Shown piece after piece: positions 40,339-49,318 of a stretch of DNA of 64,000 nucleotides. This DNA comes from Treponema sp. (GTDB lineage: Bacteria; Spirochaetota; Spirochaetia; Treponematales; Treponemataceae): positions 1 through 64,000 of the forward strand of contig JAGCVK010000008.1 of the NCBI GenBank assembly GCA_017962415.1. The letters are read 5' to 3'. Below the pieces are notes generated by a model. The model was not told where the DNA came from. It worked only from the letters and a program-made list of their open reading frames with translations, and did no database searches. The number at the start of each line of letters is the position of its first letter. The stretch's first letter is position 1. Both the position numbers and the translations under genes were made by a program.

Positions 40339-41364
40339 ATGTCAAAGACACAAAAAGCGCTTAAGCGTTTTGAAAAGCAGGTTGCCTCAAATGTATCCCA
40401 TGGATTCGGTGCGTTCATGCGCCGCGTGGGAAGATTCTTTGTGCGCGTGTTTAAAGTTTTTGATAATAAGCTCACGATTATGATTGTTCCGCATTCGCAG
40501 AGCAAAGTAATCAACTTTCAGACAAACGTTTTTGCCTTAATGCTTGGCTCGCTTATTTCTGTTGGAATACTTGTTTCTTTCTTCTACTTCAACAGACGTT
40601 CTATTTCTGCAAATATGGAGATTTCTTCTCTTGTAAATCAGAATCGCGAAACTCTTGCAAGCCTTGACGAACTTCGTGATGAAAACGCAAATCTTTTTCA
40701 GGCTGCAAAACGCTTTCAGGCTTCTCTTTCACAGAGCCTTTCTTTACTTGGAATTGATCAGGTTACAAATAATCCTGAAACTTCTGCTACAAGCGGAGAT
40801 CTTTCGGCACTTTTCAGTACATCAGAATTAACACAAGGCTCTCTTAAAGAAGTTTCTGAAGTAAGAGAACTTACAAACTATCTTGAAGATGCTGTAAAAC
40901 CAATTGAACAGATTGGAAAAATGCTTAAAACTCAGCAGAATCTTTTTACAGAAATCCCAAGTATCTGTCCTGTAAAAAATCCTAATTATCATATTTCAAT
41001 GGCATTTGGTCCAAATATTCACCCGCTCAACGGAAACTGGTACATTCACAAAGGTTTGGACTTTTCTACCTGGAGAACTGGTGACGCAGTTCTTTCTACA
41101 GCTTACGGCCAGGTTGTAACTGTTGGTTATGATTTCAGCTTTGGTAACTACATCATCATCAAACATAATCACGGTATGTACACACGCTACGCTCACCTTA
41201 AAGACACTCGCGTTCAAAAAGGTCAGATTGTAGACCAAGGTCAGGTTATTGGAACAATTGGTAATACTGGTGTTACAACTGGTCCTCACCTGCACTACGA
41301 AGTTCATATTGGTTCTGATGTAGTTGATCCTGCAAAATATATAAACATCAATTTATCAAAATAG
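40339..41364 (+). CDS. M23 (LytM-type) metallopeptidase
   Basis: A zinc endopeptidase that trims peptidoglycan cross-links. The 341-residue protein has a basic cytosolic N-terminus, one membrane segment near residues 60-85 (VFALMLGSLISVGILVSFFYF), a coiled coil to about 200, and a C-terminal M23 domain with the metal and catalytic residues His237, Asp241 (HKGLD), His286 and H317-L-H319. All are intact. It lies 6 nt upstream of a bactofilin gene. M23 peptidase plus bactofilin pairs shape cell curvature in other bacteria such as Helicobacter, which fits a helical spirochaete. Confidence 0.9.
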   Translation: MSKTQKALKRFEKQVASNVSHGFGAFMRRVGRFFVRVFKVFDNKLTIMIVPHSQSKVINFQTNVFALMLGSLISVGILVSFFYFNRRSISANMEISSLVNQNRETLASLDELRDENANLFQAAKRFQASLSQSLSLLGIDQVTNNPETSATSGDLSALFSTSELTQGSLKEVSEVRELTNYLEDAVKPIEQIGKMLKTQQNLFTEIPSICPVKNPNYHISMAFGPNIHPLNGNWYIHKGLDFSTWRTGDAVLSTAYGQVVTVGYDFSFGNYIIIKHNHGMYTRYAHLKDTRVQKGQIVDQGQVIGTIGNTGVTTGPHLHYEVHIGSDVVDPAKYININLSK

Positions 41365-41370
41365 GTTTCT

Positions 41371-41781
41371 ATGGCTTTACGAACAGATGACATTTCAATC
41401 AACACAATTATAGGAAGAGGCTCTGTCATCTCTGGTGATTTAAAGATAAACGGTTTTATCAGAATTGACGGCGATATTGACGGAAATCTTGAAACCGACG
41501 GAAATGTTATTGTTGGCGAAAATGCCCGAATTCGTGGAAATTTAACTGCAAAAACTGTAATTATTGGCGGAATCATAAAAGGAAATATTATGGCTTCGGA
41601 AAGTGCAAAAATTCTTGCTGAAGCTGCTGTAATTGGCGATATTATTTCGCGCAAAGTTCAAGTTGACGGCTCCGCTGTAATTCACGGGCATTGTATTTCT
41701 ATAAAAGAAGATTCAGAATATTCAAAGGCTTCTGATGAATATCTTCAACTTAAGGCAATTAAAGAAAAGGTTATTCTGTAA
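41371..41781 (+). CDS. Bactofilin
   Basis: A cytoskeletal beta-helix protein that polymerises without nucleotide. The 136-residue protein has the classic repeating pattern (NTIIGRGSVISGDLKINGFIRIDGDIDGNLETDGNVIVGENARIRGNLTAKTVIIGGIIKGNI), with short N- and C-terminal tails. It lies between an M23 peptidase and a YaaR gene, with spacings of 6 and 0 nt, which indicates one operon. It probably scaffolds local peptidoglycan remodelling. Confidence 0.92.
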   Translation: MALRTDDISINTIIGRGSVISGDLKINGFIRIDGDIDGNLETDGNVIVGENARIRGNLTAKTVIIGGIIKGNIMASESAKILAEAAVIGDIISRKVQVDGSAVIHGHCISIKEDSEYSKASDEYLQLKAIKEKVIL

Positions 41782-42369
41782 ATGGCAGAAATAGATTCTC
41801 TGGGAGCAAATTATTACTACTCAGGCGTTCAAAATGCCACAAACGAAAAAATCAAAAAAAATACTAAAAAGGAAGAAGCCGAAAAAACAAAGCGCACTTC
41901 TTTTTCGGAACTTTTAAAATCAGAAAAAACAACGGAACCGCAATTTGCTATTGAAGGACTTCCGCCCGAAGTTCAGCAAATGTCAATTGACGAAGCGGCG
42001 GTTTTCCTTGCAGATGCAGTTTCTTTGGCTGGAAACGACCTTTCTGAAAATCTTACAAAGGAAAATGTTGAACGCTTTAAGAATTCTGTTCGTCAGTTTG
42101 TAAGTTTTGTTGTTGCAAATAACTTTCAGGTAAATTCGCGGCGCAAAAAACGAAACGGGAAAGACTTAATTGTTCCTTCGCGAACAAACTTTTTTTCAAA
42201 TTATTCGCTTCCGCCGCACAAAATCGACCCAAAATATCAGATTCAGGTGATTAATGAAAAGCTCGACGCGCTTACCCGCGAAACACTTTCTACGCAAATG
42301 AATAATCTGAAACTTCTTGCACAAGTAAATGAAATAAAAGGTCTTATTGTAGACTTGATGAGTTCTTAA
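41782..42369 (+). CDS. yaaR: YaaR/DUF327 family protein
   Basis: The 195-residue protein resembles YaaR (DUF327): a polar N-terminus, then PPEVQQMSIDEAAVFLADAV, an FKNSVRQFVSFVVANNFQVNSRRKKRNGK core, and YQIQVINEKLDALTRETLSTQMNNLKLLAQVNEIKGLIVDL at the end. Function is unknown. In Bacillus, yaaR lies close to yaaT (ricT). Here ricT follows after 24 nt, so the old association is kept in a spirochaete. The ATG immediately follows the bactofilin stop. Confidence 0.82.
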   Translation: MAEIDSLGANYYYSGVQNATNEKIKKNTKKEEAEKTKRTSFSELLKSEKTTEPQFAIEGLPPEVQQMSIDEAAVFLADAVSLAGNDLSENLTKENVERFKNSVRQFVSFVVANNFQVNSRRKKRNGKDLIVPSRTNFFSNYSLPPHKIDPKYQIQVINEKLDALTRETLSTQMNNLKLLAQVNEIKGLIVDLMSS

Positions 42370-42378
42370 ATCTTGAGG

Positions 42379-42384
42379 TATACT
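42379..42384 (+). promoter_or_regulatory. -10 element before ricT
   Basis: TATACT ends 9 nt before the ricT ATG at 42394. TTGATG lies 18 nt upstream. No Shine-Dalgarno sequence is present. Confidence 0.45.
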
Positions 42385-42393
42385 TAAAATATT

Positions 42394-43317
42394 ATGAGTG
42401 ACATTTTTGAAACAGATATAGATACAGATGGTGAAAACCTTTCATCACTTGAAGATTCTGATGTTGGAATCTCGGAAACAGAAAACCTTGTTTTTGATTA
42501 TCCGCTTTTTCATTTAAAATTGGATTATTCTTGCGAAACAATTTACGCAAAAGCGCCCGAAGGTAAACTTCATATAAAAGCTGGCGATTTTGTTATTGTT
42601 CCAACTCGTTACGGCAAAGATATGGCGCGAGTTTTGGGAACTGCAAAAAAACCTATTGGCATTAAACAATCTGATATTGTTACAATTGACCGAAAAGCTT
42701 CGGAAGCAGATTTAAAACGCCGCCAGGAATTAATTCAAAAAGAAAAAGATGCATTTCCGATTTTCAAAGAAAAAGTTGCTTTTCACAAACTCGATATGAA
42801 ACTTGTGGAAACTCACTTTCTTTTTGATGAACAAAAAGCGCTTTTCTTTTTTAGTTCAGACAGCCGCGTAGACTTTCGCGAACTTGTAAAAGATTTGGTT
42901 TCGGTTTTTAAAATGCGAATTGAACTTCGCCAGATTGGTGTGCGCGACGAATCACGCATTACAGGCGGACTTGGAGTTTGCGGCCGACCTTTCTGTTGTC
43001 ACGGCGTTTCTGATAAACTTCGCCCGGTTTCTATCAAAATGGCAAAAGACCAGAATCTTTCGCTTAATTCTATGAAGATTTCAGGCCAATGTGGCCGGCT
43101 TCTTTGCTGTCTTTCTTACGAATACGACTGGTACAACGAAGCTCGCAAAAATCTTCCAAACGAAGGCGTTCGTCTTTCTTACGACGGAACTGATTTTAGA
43201 ATCACAGAAGTAAATCCGCTTACATCAATGGTAAGAATGCTTGGCGATGACGGCCGTTTGCTCGAAGTAAACGCTAAACGTTTCTATCGCGACGGCAACC
43301 GCTGGAAGATAAATTAA
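42394..43317 (+). CDS. ricT: PSP1-domain protein, RicT (YaaT) type
   Basis: The 307-residue protein has the PSP1 domain (DFVIVPTRYGKDMARVLGTAKKP ... RVDFRELVKDLVSVFKMRIELRQIGVRDESRITGGLGVCGRPFCCH) and the C-rich segment GQCGRLLCCLSYEYDWY. The cysteines (CGRPFCC, CGRLLCC) are those that bind 4Fe-4S clusters in the Bacillus Ric complex with RicA and RicF. That complex controls RNase Y-dependent mRNA processing. RicA and RicF are not in the window. An acidic 25-residue N-terminal extension precedes the domain. It may have its own leaderless promoter inside the operon. Confidence 0.9.
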   Translation: MSDIFETDIDTDGENLSSLEDSDVGISETENLVFDYPLFHLKLDYSCETIYAKAPEGKLHIKAGDFVIVPTRYGKDMARVLGTAKKPIGIKQSDIVTIDRKASEADLKRRQELIQKEKDAFPIFKEKVAFHKLDMKLVETHFLFDEQKALFFFSSDSRVDFRELVKDLVSVFKMRIELRQIGVRDESRITGGLGVCGRPFCCHGVSDKLRPVSIKMAKDQNLSLNSMKISGQCGRLLCCLSYEYDWYNEARKNLPNEGVRLSYDGTDFRITEVNPLTSMVRMLGDDGRLLEVNAKRFYRDGNRWKIN

Positions 43318-43321
43318 AAAC

Positions 43322-43349
43322 TTGAATTTCACGGATTATGCCTTATAAT
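43322..43349 (+). promoter_or_regulatory. Leaderless promoter at 43.3 kb
   Basis: TTGAAT (43322-43327), a 16-nt spacer and TATAAT (43344-43349) are followed by ATG at 43357 after 7 nt. Confidence 0.6.
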
Positions 43350-43356
43350 ATTAGGT

Positions 43357-44094
43357 ATGATTTACATTAAGAAGTGGACTGAATATTACGAGGATTTTTT
43401 TTCCGTTGAGCCACACCAGGAAGAGTTTTTTTCAGCTTTAGGAAGTGAATTTCCTTCACCTTCAAAATTTCTCAGCGTAGAATGCGGTGCTGCCCTGCTT
43501 TCCGAAAAATTGCAGGACAAATGTGATATAACACTTACAGATTCGTTTCCGGAATTTGTAAATATCGTAAATGCACATCAGGTTCATAAAGAAAATCCAA
43601 TTCATGTATTTAACTTGAATCCGGCTGATATTGCCCGCTATTTGGGCAAGAATTTTTTCAATGTGATTTGCTGCCTTTCGTATCGAATTATTTTTATGAA
43701 AGACCGCATTTTAATCAAAAAATTTCTTTTTGATTCCCGAATGTTGCTTTCTGACGGCGGTTATCTTGTAATTGATAATCTGAATTTTTCAAAATATGAT
43801 TTTTCACAAACCAAGATTGAACTGCCGGCAAAAAAAACTGAACGCGCAACACTTTATTCATCTGTAATCAAAAATACAGACACAACATCTTATAAACTTT
43901 TTCAGCATATTGTAACTTCAAGCGGAAAGGTTATTGATGTCATTCGTGATGAAGTTATCTGCCCAATCAGTATGGAATCTTTTAAAAGCTATGCAAAGGA
44001 AGTAGGTTTTTCTTCTTGCGAATTCTATAATGATTATAAGAAAACTCCGTATAGTACTGATTCAGACAAAATAATCTGCGTTCTGAAAAAGTAA
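43357..44094 (+). CDS. Probable SAM-dependent methyltransferase-like protein
   Basis: The 245-residue protein has a Rossmann methyltransferase layout. FLSVECGAALLSEKL stands in for the SAM-binding glycine motif, with fewer glycines than usual. Then follow ITLTDSFPEFVNIV, NFFNVICCLSYRIIF and a DGGYLVIDNLNF segment after strand 5. The C-terminal part YAKEVGFSSCEFYNDYKK is also typical. Because the glycine motif is degenerate, activity is uncertain. It has a leaderless promoter of its own. Confidence 0.65.
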   Translation: MIYIKKWTEYYEDFFSVEPHQEEFFSALGSEFPSPSKFLSVECGAALLSEKLQDKCDITLTDSFPEFVNIVNAHQVHKENPIHVFNLNPADIARYLGKNFFNVICCLSYRIIFMKDRILIKKFLFDSRMLLSDGGYLVIDNLNFSKYDFSQTKIELPAKKTERATLYSSVIKNTDTTSYKLFQHIVTSSGKVIDVIRDEVICPISMESFKSYAKEVGFSSCEFYNDYKKTPYSTDSDKIICVLKK

Positions 44095-44172
44095 CTGTCG
44101 CCCAGAACTTGTTTCGGGGGCTATTTTATAAAATGCCGGCTCCTGACTCAAGTTCAAGGCAACTCAGTACTA

Positions 44173-44201
44173 TTGCCCGATATGCTCATTTACACTAAAA
44201 T
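44173..44201 (+). promoter_or_regulatory. Leaderless promoter of proS
   Basis: TTGCCC (44173-44178), a 17-nt spacer and TAAAAT (44196-44201) are followed by ATG at 44210 after 8 nt. No Shine-Dalgarno sequence is present. Confidence 0.6.
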
Positions 44202-44209
44202 AGAAACCT

Positions 44210-46021
44210 ATGAAAGCTACAAAAACAATTATCTCAACGCTGCGCGAAGCTCCAAATGACGCAGTTATTGCAAGCCATCAGCTTATGATGAGAAGCGGAC
44301 TTATCCGCAAACTTGGAAACGGTCTTTATGCTTATATGCCGCTCGGCTACCGTTCTTTAATGAAAGTACAGAAAATTATCCGCGAAGAACTTGACGAAGC
44401 AGGTCTTCTCGAAATCAAACCTACAGTAATTGTTCCCGGCGATTTGTGGAAAGAATCTGGCCGCTGGGACAAAATGGCCGGCGAAATGCTTACTGCACAA
44501 AACAGACAAGGCCAGGATATGGTTGTTTCGCCAACTGCAGAAGAAGCATTTACAGCCATTGTGCGCGAAGGTCTTTCTTCTTACAAACAGCTTCCTTTTA
44601 CTCTTTATCAGATTAATACAAAATACCGCGATGAAATCCGCCCTCGCTACGGCGTAATGCGTGGCCGCGAATTTACAATGATGGACGCTTATTCTTTTGA
44701 TAAAGATCAGGCAGACCTTGATGCTTCTTACGACAATGTAGCAGCTGCTTACCGCCGTATTTTTAAGCGAATGGGACTTACAACAATTTCTGTAAAAGCC
44801 GACACAGGTTCTATGGGCGGTTCTGGCTCAGAAGAATTTATGGTTGAATCAGAAGTTGGTGACGATACACTTCTTCTTTGTCCAAATTGTTCTTATGCTG
44901 CAAACGTAGAAAAAGCAGCTTGTAAAACAGAAGTTCCACTCGATTCAAACGGCCAGCCACAGAAAAAAACTGACCTTGCAATTGAAGAAGTTGAAACTCC
45001 AAACGTATTTAGTATAGAAGATATGGAAAAGTTCTTTGGCGAAAAACCAACAACTTTCCTTAAAGCTCTTGTTTACAAAGTTTACAACTGCGCCGTTGAC
45101 CTCTCTAAAACTGAATTCTACAAAGATGCAAAAACAGTTACAGAAGGCGGCCAAACATATATTCCAGAAACATTCTTCTGCATTTTGATTCGCGGCGACC
45201 TTGATGTAAACGAAACAAAACTCGCTGCTGAACTTAAAGCAAGCGGTGCAGAGCTTGCAAGCGATGAAGATGTTCTGAAGTACAGCGGAGCGCCACACGG
45301 TTTTGTTGGCCCAGTTGGAATTAAAATTCCTGTAATTGCAGACCTTTCAACAGTTGATATGCACGATTGTATCGCCGGAGCTGGAAAAGCAGGCTATCAC
45401 ATTAAGCACGTTGAGCCAGGCCGCGATTTTACTCCATTTATGACAGTTGATGTTCGCACTTGTAAAGAAGGCGACTCTTGTCCTGAATGCGGCGGAAAGT
45501 TCTATATGAAAAAAGGTAACGAACTTGGTCACATTTTCAAACTTGGAACAAAATATACAAAATCAATGAATGTAACTTACCTTGCAGAAAGCGGAAAACC
45601 TGTAACACCACTTATGGGTTGCTACGGTATTGGTGTTGACCGCACACTCGCAAGCATTATCGAAGGACATCATGATGATAAAGGAATTATCTGGCCAATG
45701 AGCATTGCTCCGTACCAGGTTGCTGTAATTCCAATTCAATATAAAGATAAAATGAAAGAAGTTGCAGATAAACTTTACGAAGATTTAAAGGCTGCCGGAA
45801 TTGAAGTTCTTCTCGATGACCGAAACGAACGACCTGGAGTTAAATTCACCGACTCTGAGCTTATTGGCTATCCAATTCGCATAGTAGTTGGCGACAAAAA
45901 TCTTCCAAACGTTGAAATGAAACTTAGAAGCGAAGCCGAAGCAACTCTTGTTCCAGCAGAAGAAGCAGCTGCAAAAGCAATTGAAATTGTTCGCGCAGAG
46001 CTTGCAAAACTGAACGCTTAA
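44210..46021 (+). CDS. proS: Proline-tRNA ligase
   Basis: Charges tRNA-Pro. The 603-residue protein is the bacterial type with an editing insertion. Motif 1 region GNGLYAYMPLGYRSLMKVQKIIREELDEAG, motif 2 YRDEIRPRYGVMRGREFTMMDAYSFDKD, the INS editing domain (about residues 225-410), and motif 3 MGCYGIGVDRTLASIIEGHHDDKG are all present, followed by the anticodon-binding domain. A CKEGDSCPECGG segment near residue 423 has extra cysteines, as in many anaerobe enzymes. An intrinsic terminator follows. Confidence 0.96.
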   Translation: MKATKTIISTLREAPNDAVIASHQLMMRSGLIRKLGNGLYAYMPLGYRSLMKVQKIIREELDEAGLLEIKPTVIVPGDLWKESGRWDKMAGEMLTAQNRQGQDMVVSPTAEEAFTAIVREGLSSYKQLPFTLYQINTKYRDEIRPRYGVMRGREFTMMDAYSFDKDQADLDASYDNVAAAYRRIFKRMGLTTISVKADTGSMGGSGSEEFMVESEVGDDTLLLCPNCSYAANVEKAACKTEVPLDSNGQPQKKTDLAIEEVETPNVFSIEDMEKFFGEKPTTFLKALVYKVYNCAVDLSKTEFYKDAKTVTEGGQTYIPETFFCILIRGDLDVNETKLAAELKASGAELASDEDVLKYSGAPHGFVGPVGIKIPVIADLSTVDMHDCIAGAGKAGYHIKHVEPGRDFTPFMTVDVRTCKEGDSCPECGGKFYMKKGNELGHIFKLGTKYTKSMNVTYLAESGKPVTPLMGCYGIGVDRTLASIIEGHHDDKGIIWPMSIAPYQVAVIPIQYKDKMKEVADKLYEDLKAAGIEVLLDDRNERPGVKFTDSELIGYPIRIVVGDKNLPNVEMKLRSEAEATLVPAEEAAAKAIEIVRAELAKLNA

Positions 46022-46032
46022 AATCATTTTAT

Positions 46033-46064
46033 AAAAGGGGTGGTTACAAAAAACTGCCCCTTTT
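46033..46064 (+). terminator. Intrinsic terminator of proS
   Basis: AAAAGGGG pairs with CCCCTTTT around a loop with an inner GTT/AAC pairing, followed by ATTATTT. Confidence 0.8.
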
Positions 46065-46091
46065 ATTATTTAAAATAATTAGGGGATTTAA

Positions 46092-47144
46092 ATGAAAAAA
46101 AAACTATTATCAATTGCAGCCTTGCTCTGCATAACATTTTCACTTTCTGCACTTCCGGGATTCACTTCTTTTATTCCAGATAACGCTGGTGAATACGTTT
46201 ATTATCGCGACACAACTTTTAACCGCGAAAGCTACATTGGAATCTTAATGTACGATGAATCATCTTTTCAGATTCGCTACATTGCACCACAAAACGATAC
46301 CGACAAACTTCCTGCAAAAGAAATTGCCTTGCTTATTACAATCAATCCAAAATCTGATTTTTGGGATATGACAGGCGAAAATATACTTTCAACACTTTTG
46401 CCAGATTCAGATGATACAGATATTGTAAATTATCTTCATGATATACTTTATGAATTTTCAGCCCGCAGAATCAAAGCTGGAGAAATTCAAACAGACAAAA
46501 AAGATATTTCAGATTCTTATAATCAGTTTGGCGGAAATGTTCACATAATTTATGATGCAAGAATTCCACTTTTTAATATTAGAACAATTTTAAACGAAAA
46601 AGGCCAGAAAGTTTTTGATTGCGTAACAATTGGTACAATCAAATCAAGCGAAGACACAACTTTTTCTGATTTTAGCGGAATTACAAAAAACACAACAACC
46701 GTAAAAAAAGAAACTCGCAAGGCTGCAAAATCAAAAACTTATTCTTATGAAAATCGTTCTGTAACACTAGATGAAACCTGGAATCAGGAATTAGAAAACT
46801 GCTGGACACTCGGCAACGAATCGCTTATCACAATGTCAACGCTGCCAAAAGCTTCTGATGATAAAACATTAAATGATTTATTTATTATCCGAAAACTTTT
46901 GGAAAGCTCAGAAGGTTATTATGTTGATTTTCAAAATTGCGAGATTTCGTACCAGCAATCAAAAGATTCATGGAAAATAATAACAACTTCATTTTTTCCG
47001 GAAAAAAATACTTATATTTTTATGACAAAGTTGCTTAACAGAAATAAAGAAGGCAATTTTGATTATTTTTCAATGTCGACATTTCAAACAGCTTACCAAA
47101 AAACGCCGGCTTATTTTGACAAGATTGTAAAATCGTATAAATAA
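46092..47144 (+). CDS. Exported protein of unknown function
   Basis: The 350-residue protein has a signal peptide (MKKKLLSIAALLCITFSLSA) and a mature part opening LPGFTSFIPDNAGEYVYYRDTTFNRESYIGILMYDE. It is strand-rich, with no recognised catalytic motif. A Lys-rich stretch KKETRKAAKSKTYSYENRS near residue 200 divides two halves that may be related strand domains. It resembles treponemal periplasmic proteins in composition. AGGGGA precedes the ATG, and a long hairpin lies after the stop. Confidence 0.68.
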   Translation: MKKKLLSIAALLCITFSLSALPGFTSFIPDNAGEYVYYRDTTFNRESYIGILMYDESSFQIRYIAPQNDTDKLPAKEIALLITINPKSDFWDMTGENILSTLLPDSDDTDIVNYLHDILYEFSARRIKAGEIQTDKKDISDSYNQFGGNVHIIYDARIPLFNIRTILNEKGQKVFDCVTIGTIKSSEDTTFSDFSGITKNTTTVKKETRKAAKSKTYSYENRSVTLDETWNQELENCWTLGNESLITMSTLPKASDDKTLNDLFIIRKLLESSEGYYVDFQNCEISYQQSKDSWKIITTSFFPEKNTYIFMTKLLNRNKEGNFDYFSMSTFQTAYQKTPAYFDKIVKSYK

Positions 47145-47174
47145 AAAAAGGCGACCAAAAGCTGAAAATCACCG

Positions 47175-47215
47175 AACTGCGAGCGCAACGAGTTTCACTC
47201 GTTGCGCTCGCAGTT
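47175..47215. terminator. 18-bp perfect hairpin between converging genes
   Basis: AACTGCGAGCGCAACGAG is followed by TTTCA and its exact complement. This is much longer and richer in G+C than the other terminators here. It lies between the converging genes ending at 47144 and 47227. T tracts are weak (TTTCTACTTTC on the plus strand). Confidence 0.75.
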
Positions 47216-47226
47216 TCTACTTTCTT

Positions 47227-48066
47227 TTAAAACGAGCCTCGCGATAAAGGCGACGCAATCAAAACCCCTTCGCTTCCAAGATAATCGCGCTTTTCACCTT
47301 CAATCAAAAATTGAACGCTATTTACTGTAGAAAAAGCTGTTGCAGTATAAACAATCTGTTCAAGCTGATGAATATAACCTTCAACACCATAAGTATTAAT
47401 TTCAAAATTTTCATTGAAACTAAGATAAGCAACGCCGTCTTGAACTTTTGCGCTCAAAAGTTTTGTTCCTTTTGGAATCAAACTCATACAATTTTTTTCA
47501 GCGGATTTTGTTGTGTCTGGCCCTTGCAGCAAAAGATTAATTGCTGTAGTTAGCGGAGAATCGTTTTTTGTAACTGTTCGCTTTACAATCTGCCGAACAA
47601 CAGAACCGTCGCCGTCGATATTCACAAAACAAAGCTGAAGTTCGGTTGTTGCCGGTTTTGCAGGCTGTTTTTTTGGTTCTTCCTTAGCAGGCTTTGCAGA
47701 ATCTTCAGATTTTTTTTCAGAAGATTTTGGAGCTTCGACTGCTTTCTTTTCTTCTGTTTGAGTTTCTTCAACTGGCTGAAGATTTTTTGCCGGCTCAGGA
47801 TTAGAAACGGGCTCTTCTATTTGTATTACAACTTCATCATTTTTAAGCGGAATTGGCTCTGTTTTTTTAGGCTCAACCGATTCATGATTTTCAACAAATG
47901 TCGGAGTTGTTCCAAAAATCCTGTCAAAAAAAGCAGTTTCCTTAAGATTTGTAAATATCTGATCCTTTTTTACAAGAAATATAATCAAAATAATTAGCAG
48001 CCCAAGCAAAACACAAGCTGCCGCAAACATTGTATTGTTTTTTTTCTTTGAATTTTTCTTTGACAT
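47227..48066 (-). CDS. Membrane-anchored GerMN-domain protein
   Basis: The 279-residue protein has a basic start, one transmembrane helix (residues 13-31, MFAAACVLLGLLIILIIFL), a long acidic/Lys/Pro linker (about 60-135, rich in EEPKKQPAKP), and a C-terminal GerMN domain. The latter reads LQLCFVNIDGDGSVVRQIVKRTV ... TTAINLLLQGPD ... GTKLLSAKVQDGVAYLSFNENFE. GerMN domains occur in germination and cell-envelope proteins and may bind peptidoglycan. The role here is unknown. Confidence 0.85.
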   Translation of the reverse strand: MSKKNSKKKNNTMFAAACVLLGLLIILIIFLVKKDQIFTNLKETAFFDRIFGTTPTFVENHESVEPKKTEPIPLKNDEVVIQIEEPVSNPEPAKNLQPVEETQTEEKKAVEAPKSSEKKSEDSAKPAKEEPKKQPAKPATTELQLCFVNIDGDGSVVRQIVKRTVTKNDSPLTTAINLLLQGPDTTKSAEKNCMSLIPKGTKLLSAKVQDGVAYLSFNENFEINTYGVEGYIHQLEQIVYTATAFSTVNSVQFLIEGEKRDYLGSEGVLIASPLSRGSF

Positions 48067-48098
48067 AGTTTGTTTATCGGACAGATTTTATAATCTTT

Positions 48099-49208
48099 TT
48101 AGGGATTTTCTGTATCGTCGTTAGGATTCTCTGTTGGATTGTCTTGAACAACGCTCATTTTTACAAGTTTTGCGCTTCGTTCGCAACGTTCCTTAACACT
48201 TTCTTGAAGCAGCTTTAATTCATCTTTAACTATTTGATTTTTCAAAAGCTCAATCTGATTAGACGAAAGTTCTCGCTCTAATTGGGCTCTTTTTATCTGA
48301 TTATCAAGTTCCTTACTCTCAATTTCCAGATTTTTTAGCTTCATTTCTTTAGCCAACTTTGCAGCTTCTTTTATTCCTTTACAAACCAAAGTAATAATCG
48401 AAATTCCGGCAGCAATATCAAAAGTAAATGGACTGTTATGCTTAACTGATTTTAGATTAAAAGTTGTACCATTTTCTGCATTTCTATTAAGCTGATTTCT
48501 GCACAAAACTCGGCCGCTTTTTAAATCATCATCAAAAGCTATAACAATCGGGCGCTTAATCTGATTAAAATAATAAACAAAACCTTTTTCTTCTTTTAGC
48601 GCATTTTTATCATCTTTTTTGATTATCAGTTTTTCAAATCCATAATTCTTTTCTATGGATTGTGATTTTTTTTCAAAATCTTCTTTTAGCTTTTCATAAA
48701 CCTTTTCGGTTTGATTTCTTTCCAAAGTTTTTGATTTTAATAATTCAATTGCTTCTTCCAGCGACTTTTCATTTGCATATTTGATATAAAAAGGAAGTTC
48801 TTTTGTAGCATTTCGTTCCAGCTTATATTTTCGCAAAACTTCGTTTATAATTCTAAAATATATAAAAATAAAACGGGTATTTAAAGCTCTTTCAGACGGA
48901 ACTAAAGAATACGGAAGTCCAATTGCATAAAGCAGCGCAATGTTATTTTCACTAATGCAGTTCATTTTTGAATACACATTACAAATATTCAATGAACGAT
49001 TCAAAATAAGTATGTTTTCGGGCTTTATTCCATTATTTATTGCATTTGCAATAGAATCAAGCAATTCAATCTTATAATATGATGTATTTAAATCTGAGAT
49101 AAACCTTGTTGCCTGCCAAGTGCTGATATTTTTTTCAGCCCGTAACTTTAAATTTACGCTTCCTAATTCTTCCTTTAAAGTTAAATCATCAAATAATTTT
49201 TCTGACAT
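48099..49208 (-). CDS. Unrecognised coiled-coil protein
   Basis: I do not recognise this 369-residue protein. It has no signal peptide. Residues 1-130 look helical and compact (NISTWQATRFISDLNTSYYKIELLDSIANAINNG). Residues 135-200 are a charged helix. A strand-rich patch follows (EEKGFVYYFNQIKRPIVIAFDDDLKSGRVL), then one hydrophobic stretch FTFDIAAGISIITLVCKGIKEAAKLAKEMK near residues 268-290, which could be a membrane segment, and a long coiled coil to about 345. Its tail is Asn/Asp/Glu-rich. GGGGG precedes the ATG. It looks like an accessory gene, possibly a defence or signalling effector, but nothing identifies it. Confidence 0.6.
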   Translation of the reverse strand: MSEKLFDDLTLKEELGSVNLKLRAEKNISTWQATRFISDLNTSYYKIELLDSIANAINNGIKPENILILNRSLNICNVYSKMNCISENNIALLYAIGLPYSLVPSERALNTRFIFIYFRIINEVLRKYKLERNATKELPFYIKYANEKSLEEAIELLKSKTLERNQTEKVYEKLKEDFEKKSQSIEKNYGFEKLIIKKDDKNALKEEKGFVYYFNQIKRPIVIAFDDDLKSGRVLCRNQLNRNAENGTTFNLKSVKHNSPFTFDIAAGISIITLVCKGIKEAAKLAKEMKLKNLEIESKELDNQIKRAQLERELSSNQIELLKNQIVKDELKLLQESVKERCERSAKLVKMSVVQDNPTENPNDDTENP

Positions 49209-49283
49209 AGTTTTTCCCCCGTTTTTTTTACTTACAAAGCAAAAGTGCTAATCATATCGCATTTTTGCTTTGCAAAAAGTGCT

Positions 49284-49314
49284 AAAAAAAACGGTGGTTA
49301 TTAAAACCACCGTT
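49284..49314 (-). terminator. Intrinsic terminator of the nfn operon
   Basis: On the minus strand a perfect 10-bp stem AACGGTGGTT/AACCACCGTT with a 5-nt loop is followed by a run of T (49284-49291). Confidence 0.9.
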
Positions 49315-49318
49315 CTAT

